Made by a program: the position numbers and the translations under genes. Shown in pieces: positions 7,349 through 13,946 of a DNA stretch of 16,761 nt. The DNA is from Candidatus Poribacteria bacterium. GTDB taxonomy: Bacteria > Poribacteria > DTPJ01 > WJIO01. The first letter of the stretch is position 1; the number at the start of each line of letters is the position of its first letter. Location of the stretch: the NCBI GenBank assembly GCA_014730235.1, contig WJIO01000180.1, positions 1 through 16,761 on the forward strand. Direction: 5' to 3'. The notes beneath the pieces were generated by a model that searched no databases, was not told the origin of the DNA, and saw only the letters and a program-made list of their open reading frames with translations.

Positions 7349-8852
7349 TTTCTTTTCCTCTATTATAATCGGGATTTGGTTCTGGAATTCTGGCATTAAC
7401 GCTTTCCCGCCAGTCTACCAGCATTTCGTGAAGTTCCTTTGTCTTTTGTGGCATGTCCTGGGCCAGATTATTGTCTTCCTTTTCGTCCTCTACCAGATTG
7501 TAAAGCTCAAGCTTTCCGTCCTCGAAGAATTCTATCAGCTTATAGTCTCCGCATCGGACTGAACAGCCCGGAGAGCCACCCTGATTGCCGTAATGGGGAT
7601 AATGCCAGAATATGGCATCCCGGTCAAGTGAATTATTACCCTTTAACAGGGGTAGTATACTTACACCATCGCAATGCTGCTGGGGAATAAGATCAAGACC
7701 GGCTATCTCAAGAAATGTAGGATAGAAATCAGGGCTTGTAACCGGAATGTCGCAGGTGCTTCCTGGTTCAATAACCTCGGGCCAGCTAATCAGCAGGGGT
7801 TCTCTTGTTCCGCCTTCATACATCCAACCCTTACCCTCAGACAGGGGCGCGTTGCATGTGGGAGAGCCTTCAGCCGTAGCCAAACCGCCGTTATCGGATG
7901 TAAATACAATAACGGTGTTGTCCTTCTGATCCGAATCCTCAATAGCTTTTATAAGCCGGCCAATGTTCTCATCCAGACTGTCAATCATAGCGGCATATTT
8001 GGGATCGGACTGTATAAGGCGGCGTATTACATGCCGGTCTTTCTTGTGTTCGCATGGAAAGAATTCACCTTCTTCAAAGGTTTTTTCCTTGTCCAGACCC
8101 ATATCTTTTACACGCTGGGTGTGTTTTTCGATCCTATCCTGCTTTGCCTGAATGGGTATATGAACCGAATAGTAACACATATTCAGATAGAAGGGATTAC
8201 CGTCGTTATTTTCGATAAGCTTTATCGCTTCGTCGGTCAGGCGATCTGTAAGATATTCACCCTCCGGACCGTCCTCCAGCTTTGGATTACCCCAGGGACT
8301 GAAATATCCTTTGCTGGGCATACCCCAATGACAGCCAGCTACATTTATATCAAAACCATGCTTTTCTGGCCAGTATGGTTCACCGCCAAGATGCCACTTG
8401 CCTACATGCCATGTGTTGTAACCACCGTCTTTTAATGCGCTGGCCAGGCTTTTTTCCTCCAGCGGCAGATGCTTTGTATAAGGTGCACCTATAACCTTAC
8501 CCCGCTCATTTCCGGCGATGTAATTTGTCACACCAACAGTAGCCGGATATTTACCTGTCATTATGCTGGCCCTGGTAGGCGAACAAACGGGGCAAGAAGC
8601 ATAGGCATTGGTAAATCTGACCCCTTCATCCCGAAGTTTATCCAAATTAGGAGTAAGGTAAAATTCACTTCCACAGCAGGCCAGGTCTTTCCAGCCCAGG
8701 TCGTCTATCAATATAAATACAAAATTGGGTTGCCTCATTTTATCTCCTTTATTATTTCCGGATGCAGAAAAACCATAGGGAATTGTGCTAATACCAGCAG
8801 CCAGTCCTATTGAGTTTTTAATAAATTCTCTGCGATTCATGTTATCTTTCAT
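7341..8852 (-). CDS. Tat-exported formylglycine-type sulfatase
   Basis: Type I sulfatase of 503 residues, probably periplasmic. The Tat-type leader has NRREFIK (6-12) followed by a hydrophobic stretch to about 30. Metal ligands D50-D51 are in FILIDDLGW. The signature CSPTRASIMTGK begins at Cys90 (formylglycine site). Other catalytic or metal positions are GKWHLG (151-156), His231 in SVHIPI, TSDNGG (318-323) and GGTREP (347-352). The ATG at 8852 directly follows the TAA of the lipoprotein gene, and its GAGG (8864-8867) lies inside the last lipoprotein codons. Its own stop lies inside the start of the next sulfatase. Many Tat-exported sulfatases are loaded with formylglycine before export; no maturase (FGE or anSME) is encoded in this window. 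Substrate unknown. Confidence 0.95.
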   Translation of the reverse strand: MKDNMNRREFIKNSIGLAAGISTIPYGFSASGNNKGDKMRQPNFVFILIDDLGWKDLACCGSEFYLTPNLDKLRDEGVRFTNAYASCPVCSPTRASIMTGKYPATVGVTNYIAGNERGKVIGAPYTKHLPLEEKSLASALKDGGYNTWHVGKWHLGGEPYWPEKHGFDINVAGCHWGMPSKGYFSPWGNPKLEDGPEGEYLTDRLTDEAIKLIENNDGNPFYLNMCYYSVHIPIQAKQDRIEKHTQRVKDMGLDKEKTFEEGEFFPCEHKKDRHVIRRLIQSDPKYAAMIDSLDENIGRLIKAIEDSDQKDNTVIVFTSDNGGLATAEGSPTCNAPLSEGKGWMYEGGTREPLLISWPEVIEPGSTCDIPVTSPDFYPTFLEIAGLDLIPQQHCDGVSILPLLKGNNSLDRDAIFWHYPHYGNQGGSPGCSVRCGDYKLIEFFEDGKLELYNLVEDEKEDNNLAQDMPQKTKELHEMLVDWRESVNARIPEPNPDYNRGKENE

Positions 8853-11132
8853 TTATTCTATTTCCTCTATAGTCACAGTAATATCCGTTTTGTAATTCAC
8901 TCCTTCAGGTAAAGGCATTGGTGGTACACCATCATGACGTTCCCATGTATGGGGTAAATCGCCACAGCCTAACTCAGTATGTGTTGGAAGTGGTGCAGGC
9001 CAGGTTGAGATTTCTGCCACCGGGTTAATAAGCATAACATTCCCTTTTGGATCTCGCATGGATATGGAATATGTTTTGGTTTCTTCCTCCTGTTCACTGA
9101 CGGAATTTATTGTATAGCATGTCTGGCCATCGCGAATCCTTCTAAGGATATGCCATCGGGCAGTTCCCTGTAGAGTAAATGATGATTGTGAATAGACAAA
9201 AATACTGCCATCATCCCACTCTTTAGGTGTGATAGTCTTATGAACTATATAGGGAACTTCTATAATAGCTTCATCATTCTCAAACTCAAATGTAAATTCC
9301 GCACTCGTCCAGATTTCTTCAATACCTATTATATCTTCATTTAATATCCTACCCTCATGGGTAATGAGATAATTTTTTCCTCCGCCGCATGTCGGGCATG
9401 GCGGCAGATATGGGGGATCTAAATCCGTCCTTGACTCGCTGTTTGTCAGGGCGCTAAACAGGGGATTTGCTATGCCCTCGAGAGGTTGAATATCCGGAAT
9501 TTCAATGCTCTGGTTACCGTGAGATATTTCAACGTTATCAATAATAACAGGATAGTTACCCTTGCTATAAAAATATAGACTGTAAGTTCCTGTATATGGC
9601 TCAGTGATATTCATTTCCGATCCCTGGGCGACGGTGGCCTGTACCAGTATTGGATGGGTTGCCAGATCGTGAGGCACCAGGAAAACGACGGCATGAGCAG
9701 GGGTTACTCTGGGAAATTTCCCCGGGGCCTGAATTGGTGGAAGGCTTTCAAAAGCTTTTGATGCCAGCTTAAGATGATCAATTTTATCCAGAATTTCGCT
9801 TTTCAAGCAGATTTTTGAAACACAATCCCAGTAATATTTTCCTCCAGTCGTTGTTGCATCAGCAGCAGCTTCAGGAACATATTTCTTGAGTTCTTTCATC
9901 CAATCGGGAAAACAGCCGGCCATTTCCCGGGATAAACCTGACATCTTTTTAAAAGTTTTAGCCGAACTCATCTTTTGATTAAGTATGTTAAAGGCTTCTG
10001 CCCTGATCTTTGATTTGTCCTGGGAGCATACTTCTGATGTTGGGGGTTTATAAAAATACTTACCAAATTTTTCCCCAAAGAGTTTATTTAACTGACATGC
10101 CCTCTGACAATGATAAGCGTTATCATTTCCAATGGACATGGTATCTATAACCATCCCTGTATAGGTCAACATCTTAACCTTGAGCATGTAAGAAAGCCTA
10201 TCCATCAGTGGCACTAATGGCATATTTTCATCCACAAGGCTTTTTACACCGCTGATTTCATATAATTTACCTAAAAGGGGATGAGCTACAGAATTAAAAT
10301 CATCAACCCAATCATTGGTTTTATGTCTCTGGTTAATTCGGGAAGGAGCACAAAAGCCCATAACAGCGTTTTCCAGTTCTTCCAATTTCAGTAAAGTTTC
10401 TTCAAGCGGTACAACGGATTCCCCGAAACGTTCAAATCCTGCCAGAAACAGATCAATCTCCTGGGATGAAAAGTTTTCATCTGATGGGTCATATTCCTGA
10501 GTAAAATCATGCTCGCATGCCCGGAATACCATAAGCATACCTTTATTCATTTCCCGGGTAGCGTCCAACACTTTACAAACCTGATCGTTGATAAGATTGC
10601 AATATTCAGCCGCTGAAGAAGGTGCTTCGGGCCAGAAAATTCCATAAATGCTAAAACCTGTTATTAAGGCAGTAATTTTGTGATTAGCTATATCCACATT
10701 GCAGTTGGGTACTTCTGACCACCGTTCTCCTGACTGTTTACCTAATACAAGATCATAATCAGCAGCACCGGCTGGTATATCTTCAGGATCATATTGAAAA
10801 CGTATATCCACAGGTTTATTAAACTTCAGACCCTCAGGGCCAAACTTATAGGCCTTGCCAACTGTACCATGAGGAATAACCGATGATTCTCCCACGACAA
10901 TTGTTACTTTAGATGACAACGCCCCCGCCGGAATTTCCAATACAGCGTTTCCATCGGCGGAAAAAGCCGTTCCTCCCTGAGATCCAATCGAGGTTTCCAA
11001 TGGATTAATAAACTCATCATCCTCTTCATCCTCTTTATCGCATCCACTAATGAAAGTTGTGATTATGATAAAACAAAACAGCGTTATGAATAATTTGATA
11101 ATGTATTTTTTCTTAACAATAATTAATCTCAA
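8853..11132 (-). CDS. Large lipoprotein with ZU5-like domain, first gene of sulfatase operon
   Basis: 759-residue predicted lipoprotein. The N-terminus is a lipoprotein signal with lipobox FISGC (Cys31), followed by a very acidic linker (DKEDEEDDE; Asp at +2 would mean inner-membrane retention by the E. coli rule). A ZU5-like beta domain spans about residues 46-165: GSQGGTAF, VLEIPAGAL, GPEGLKFNKPVDI and the closing TGFSIYGIF. The middle (about 175-480) is largely helical with many cysteines, suggesting disulfides. The C-terminal part is beta-rich with a CPTCGGG knuckle. The start is TTG, supported by AGGGGG at 11140-11145, 7 nt away. The stop TAA touches the ATG of the Tat sulfatase, so it is almost certainly co-expressed. 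It may anchor or present substrate to the sulfatases, but this is inference; apart from ZU5 I recognise no domain. Confidence 0.85.
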   Translation of the reverse strand: MRLIIVKKKYIIKLFITLFCFIIITTFISGCDKEDEEDDEFINPLETSIGSQGGTAFSADGNAVLEIPAGALSSKVTIVVGESSVIPHGTVGKAYKFGPEGLKFNKPVDIRFQYDPEDIPAGAADYDLVLGKQSGERWSEVPNCNVDIANHKITALITGFSIYGIFWPEAPSSAAEYCNLINDQVCKVLDATREMNKGMLMVFRACEHDFTQEYDPSDENFSSQEIDLFLAGFERFGESVVPLEETLLKLEELENAVMGFCAPSRINQRHKTNDWVDDFNSVAHPLLGKLYEISGVKSLVDENMPLVPLMDRLSYMLKVKMLTYTGMVIDTMSIGNDNAYHCQRACQLNKLFGEKFGKYFYKPPTSEVCSQDKSKIRAEAFNILNQKMSSAKTFKKMSGLSREMAGCFPDWMKELKKYVPEAAADATTTGGKYYWDCVSKICLKSEILDKIDHLKLASKAFESLPPIQAPGKFPRVTPAHAVVFLVPHDLATHPILVQATVAQGSEMNITEPYTGTYSLYFYSKGNYPVIIDNVEISHGNQSIEIPDIQPLEGIANPLFSALTNSESRTDLDPPYLPPCPTCGGGKNYLITHEGRILNEDIIGIEEIWTSAEFTFEFENDEAIIEVPYIVHKTITPKEWDDGSIFVYSQSSFTLQGTARWHILRRIRDGQTCYTINSVSEQEEETKTYSISMRDPKGNVMLINPVAEISTWPAPLPTHTELGCGDLPHTWERHDGVPPMPLPEGVNYKTDITVTIEEIE
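8863..8868 (-). promoter_or_regulatory. Ribosome binding site inside the lipoprotein 3' end
   Basis: Minus strand AGAGGA, encoding part of the terminal IEEIE of the lipoprotein, stands 11 nt before the sulfatase ATG at 8852. Its placement inside the upstream gene with a TAA-ATG junction supports translational coupling. Confidence 0.55.
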
Positions 11133-11139
11133 TTTCTTT

Positions 11140-11145
11140 CCCCCT
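11140..11145 (-). promoter_or_regulatory. Shine-Dalgarno site supporting a TTG start
   Basis: Minus strand AGGGGG, 7 nt before TTG 11132-11130. No ATG is available before the hydrophobic lipoprotein signal, so this decides the start. Confidence 0.6.
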
Positions 11146-11198
11146 ATTTGCCGCTAATTCTCAATATGATCCGGGTTTTAAAGGTTATTTAAATTTTT

Positions 11199-11336
11199 GG
11201 TTCTTCAGGGTTTATTGTGGTAAATATGAAAACCTGTATAAGTTTGTCATTCCTGCGAAAGCAGGAATGACAAACAGAGGATATTTTTTCTTATTAGATA
11301 ATATTTTATTATTTCCACACTAAACCCGGAAGAAGC
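11199..11336. repeat. Interspersed palindromic repeat, copy R3 (full length, diverged arms)
   Basis: 138 bp. Left end 11199-11220 (GGTTCTTCAGGGTTTATTG...), right end 11315-11336 (CCACACTAAACCCGGAAG...). The hairpin at 11245-11272 is identical in stem and loop to that of R1. The sequence between ends and hairpin differs from R1, so the ends and core are conserved while the fill is not. It lies between the glycosidase-like gene and the lipoprotein gene, both on the minus strand. Confidence 0.85.
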
Positions 11337-11353
11337 AAATTTTCTAACTCTTA

Positions 11354-12553
11354 TTATTTCTTGTATACATGAATACCATAAGGTTCAAATTTATCCTTGA
11401 ATGAATCGGATGTAATATTAACACTTCGGTTTTCACCCAATACCTGCACAGATTCACCAGTAAATGGTAATTCTGAAAACGTCACCTCAGCAGGGCCAAC
11501 GCTGGTATTTGCCGTAATCATGTATATGCTGCCCTGGTATTGTTTTAGCATGACTTCAACACCTGCATCTATGGAGTATCCCATCTCTTTATAGTCTTTC
11601 TTAATATTGTGGGAGATGTTCGGCGAGGTTATTATAGCTTCTATATCTGCAATTTCCCTGACTACTTTTTTTAGATCTGTCCAGTGCTGCGATGGCTGAG
11701 GCATTGCCTGAGTTCCCCAGTAAAGTATGCCATTTACGCCGTGTATGATGGCGTTATAAGCCATGAATCGCATCTGTTGGTATGTGGGGAAAAGCTTGTC
11801 ATCCCATGCAAATCCCTGGGCCACAAGCCACACAGCCTGTTTACTCCCGGCGGCTTTTTTCAGCTTATCAATATACTCTCCCACACAGCTAATAGTCAGG
11901 TTAGCCAGGTCAGTTTGTTTACCATTAAGCATTATGGCATAAGTATTTTCAGCATCAATGTCTCTGGATATAACCGGATAGACATCACAGGCTATCACAT
12001 CCAGGTTCTGGCTGAATTTTGCCAGGGTTTTCCATGTGTTGCGCGGGGCGTGGTTTATCCATAAAAGGTGTTCGGGATCAATATCTTTAACAAATTTATG
12101 TCCCTGGGCCAGACCTTCTGCTGACGCTCTTGGTTTCCAGGGTTTCTTCCATGTCCAGGCTGGTTCATCCATACTTTCCCATATCATCAGTGCTGGATGG
12201 TCTTTGAATTCATTAACAATCTTCCTGATTTCCTCCTTCTGCTTTTCCTCATCCCGGGATAAGTCCAAACGATCGCCAAAAGACATCCATGCCTTAAGTC
12301 CATTTTCATGGGCGGCATCAAGTTCTTCCCTTTTTCCGCATTTGACAAGATTAAACCCCGCTTCGGCAAGTTCCTGAAAAGGTTTTTCACTCTTTGGTAT
12401 ATAATAAATTCCGATGGCAAAGAACCTTTTACCATTTACGATTAAAGTTTTGTCAGAATCCAGTTTGCTGATGGTTTCTGCCGCACAGGATTTTTTGCAT
12501 AGCATTGCAAAAAAAACAAAGCTGACTATCAAGACAAATATACTGTATCTCAT
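11354..12553 (-). CDS. Secreted TIM-barrel glycoside hydrolase-like protein
   Basis: 399 residues with a signal peptide (hydrophobic 4-19, likely cleavage near Ala24-Ala25). The body reads as a (beta/alpha)8 barrel of clan GH-A type: LIVNGKRFFAIGIYYIP (37-53), a barrel strand GLKAWMSF (85-92), and MIWESMDEPAW (123-133) whose Glu130 fits the acid/base after the fourth strand. Later come VIACDVYP (186-193) and VWLVAQGFAW (241-250), where a nucleophile Glu might be expected but Gln246 is seen. The barrel ends near VNGILYWG (273-280), followed by a small C-terminal beta domain. AGAGGT lies 8 nt before ATG. It could be an enzyme of an undefined family or a binding protein; I cannot assign a GH family or substrate. 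Repeat R3 separates it from the sulfatase operon. Confidence 0.75.
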   Translation of the reverse strand: MRYSIFVLIVSFVFFAMLCKKSCAAETISKLDSDKTLIVNGKRFFAIGIYYIPKSEKPFQELAEAGFNLVKCGKREELDAAHENGLKAWMSFGDRLDLSRDEEKQKEEIRKIVNEFKDHPALMIWESMDEPAWTWKKPWKPRASAEGLAQGHKFVKDIDPEHLLWINHAPRNTWKTLAKFSQNLDVIACDVYPVISRDIDAENTYAIMLNGKQTDLANLTISCVGEYIDKLKKAAGSKQAVWLVAQGFAWDDKLFPTYQQMRFMAYNAIIHGVNGILYWGTQAMPQPSQHWTDLKKVVREIADIEAIITSPNISHNIKKDYKEMGYSIDAGVEVMLKQYQGSIYMITANTSVGPAEVTFSELPFTGESVQVLGENRSVNITSDSFKDKFEPYGIHVYKK

Positions 12554-12679
12554 AATTTTTACCTCTGGAGTTGTTTGTTTGTAATATTTCTATTTAATCA
12601 TAGATTAACAAAATTGACTTTCCAGATCAAGGGATATTACTGAAAAGATGCTTATTTCGGCAGCTCCGGTTAAATTAGC

Positions 12680-12708
12680 TTGAAGAGCCTTTTGGGTTTT
12701 GTTATACT
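12680..12708 (+). promoter_or_regulatory. Sigma70-type promoter for the AAC(3)-family gene
   Basis: TTGAAG at 12680-12685, a 17-nt spacer and TATACT at 12703-12708 (4/6 and 5/6 of consensus). Predicted transcription start is near 12715, leaving a leader of about 105 nt that contains the short frame at 12721-12780. Confidence 0.5.
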
Positions 12709-12720
12709 TTTTTTGTTAAG

Positions 12721-12780
12721 ATGCTGGCTGAAGTTATAAAAGCAGTGAAAGATGATACTGAAACAAAAACGTCTGTATAA
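12721..12780 (+). CDS. Possible 19-residue leader ORF
   Basis: ATG to TAA, peptide MLAEVIKAVKDDTETKTSV. It begins about 6 nt after the predicted transcription start and has no clear Shine-Dalgarno, so it would be nearly leaderless. It could be a leader peptide, a remnant of a longer gene, or chance. Confidence 0.2.
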   Translation: MLAEVIKAVKDDTETKTSV

Positions 12781-12820
12781 TGAATTTTTCTCCAGAACTG
12801 AAAATTAATGAGAATATAAA

Positions 12821-13675
12821 ATGAATATAACCTTCCAGAAAATAAGAAATGGATTGAAAAAGTTTGATATAGCCAAGGGAGATCGGATAATGGTTCACAG
12901 TTCTCTGAGTTCCTTTGGTTGGGTTGAGGGTGGTGCTGAAACAGTAATCCGCGCTTTGATGGATATAGTTGGTGAAGATGGTATAATACTCATGCCGTCA
13001 TTCAATCATGGTGTTCCATTTAACAAGCGTAATCCAGATGTATATGATCCCCTGAAAACCCCATGTACAAATGGCCTAATACCTGATACCTTCTGGCGTA
13101 TGGATGATGTTTACCGAAGCCTGAATCCCACCCATCCCTTTGCAGCCTGGGGTAAAGATGCTGAAAGATATACAAAAAACCATCATAACACATTGACAAT
13201 GGGCGAAGATTCACCCCTGGGAATGATAGCCAGAGACGGAGGCTATGAATTAAACCTGGGTACAAATCACCACACCACCACAGCAAAACATGTCGCTGAA
13301 ACTATGAACCGTGTTTCTTGTCTTGGTTATAGAACTGAGCAATATCCCGTAAAATTAACAAGCGGAAATAAAGCATACCACAGGACATGGGGATGGCGGG
13401 AGTATCCGTGCCCTTTGACAGAATCCGGGGAATATATCGAAGCGGAAATGGAAAGGCAAAGTCTGCAAGAAAAGTTATATGTGGGTAAAAGCCTGGTAAC
13501 TCACTTCCGACTGCTTGATCTTTTGAAAGTTGTGCTGGAACTGCTGGATAATGGCTATGATGACAAAAAACCATGCTGGACATGCCCCATAAAACCCAGA
13601 ATAACCGGAAATACAGTTCCCTCGGATTGGCCTGACCCTGTAGATTATAAACCCAGGGATTTAATCGGCAAATAA
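12821..13675 (+). CDS. AAC(3)-family N-acetyltransferase
   Basis: 284-residue protein of the aminoglycoside 3-N-acetyltransferase family (antibiotic NAT fold), which transfers acetyl from acetyl-CoA to an amino group. Typical segments are MVHSSLSSFGWVEGG (24-38), GEDGIILMPSF (51-61), RSLNPTHPFAAWG (99-111) and SPLGMIARDGGYELNLG (131-147). Family length is about 260-290. A C-terminal CWTCP adds a CxxC not typical of resistance enzymes. Chromosomal members in environmental bacteria are often not resistance genes and may act on amino sugars or other amines, which would suit the surrounding sugar genes; this is inference. The ribosome site is weak (GAGA about 8 nt before ATG). The gene is convergent with araB. 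Confidence 0.88.
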   Translation: MNITFQKIRNGLKKFDIAKGDRIMVHSSLSSFGWVEGGAETVIRALMDIVGEDGIILMPSFNHGVPFNKRNPDVYDPLKTPCTNGLIPDTFWRMDDVYRSLNPTHPFAAWGKDAERYTKNHHNTLTMGEDSPLGMIARDGGYELNLGTNHHTTTAKHVAETMNRVSCLGYRTEQYPVKLTSGNKAYHRTWGWREYPCPLTESGEYIEAEMERQSLQEKLYVGKSLVTHFRLLDLLKVVLELLDNGYDDKKPCWTCPIKPRITGNTVPSDWPDPVDYKPRDLIGK

Positions 13676-13700
13676 ATGATTGACATTAACTATATATTGA

Positions 13701-13832
13701 TTCGACTATAATTATCAAAATCCTGATGAGAATGGTGATCCGGTAACAGAAGAGGTAACTATTGAGATTCGATTAGGAGGCCCCCCTCCCTGGAAAGGCA
13801 TGAAGGGCGGTAAGAAACATCAGGGTTCTTAA
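13701..13832 (+). pseudogene. Possible 3'-end remnant of a lost gene
   Basis: An in-frame stretch of 43 sense codons ends at TAA 13830-13832 and begins right after a TGA, with no start codon near its 5' end. The peptide (DYNYQNPDENGDPVTEEVTI, then EIRLGGPPPWKGMKGGKKHQ) has protein-like composition: acidic then Pro/Gly/Lys-rich, as at the tail of an extracytoplasmic protein. I cannot assign a family. It lies between the AAC(3) gene and the shared terminator. Confidence 0.25.
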
Positions 13833-13882
13833 ATTTTAGCATTATATACAGCTTTCATTATGGATTCCGTTACATGGGATAA

Positions 13883-13917
13883 CAAAAGCCCTTTTAATTT
13901 AATTAAAAGGGCTTTTG
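13883..13917. terminator. Bidirectional rho-independent terminator between convergent genes
   Basis: A perfect 17-bp inverted repeat around one base: CAAAAGCCCTTTTAATT, T, then its complement. It is followed on the plus strand by TTTTT. On the minus strand the stem ends in GGGCTTTTG and TTATCC. It lies 29 nt past the araB stop and 207 nt past the AAC(3) stop, so it can serve both. Confidence 0.9.
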
Positions 13918-13946
13918 TTTTTACTAGGAAATCCTGTGATTTGGAC

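Larger units (their letters stand above)
12554..12820. other. Divergent intergenic region
   Basis: Separates the glycosidase-like gene (-) from the AAC(3)-family gene (+). It holds the plus-strand promoter at 12680-12708 and a 19-codon open frame at 12721-12780. A weak minus-strand candidate (TGGAAA, 17 nt, TATGAT) lies about 40-80 bp before the glycosidase start. Confidence 0.4.

Noticed and set aside
5933-7396. Sulfatase start at 7396
   Set aside because: The extra 16 residues lack a ribosome site; ATG 7348 has GAGG at 8 nt and forms a typical coupled overlap.
7674-8435. Long open frame (253 codons) on the plus strand
   Set aside because: It lies wholly antisense to the Tat-exported sulfatase, whose motifs and length are clear; it has no recognisable domain and its composition is that of a shadow frame.
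11684-12377. Two overlapping plus-strand frames of 126 and 113 codons
   Set aside because: Both are antisense to the secreted glycosidase-like protein and lack any recognisable feature.
12682-12689. GAAGAGCC as a further repeat end
   Set aside because: Only 8 bases match the terminal repeat, with no paired end or hairpin; it overlaps the likely promoter and may be chance.
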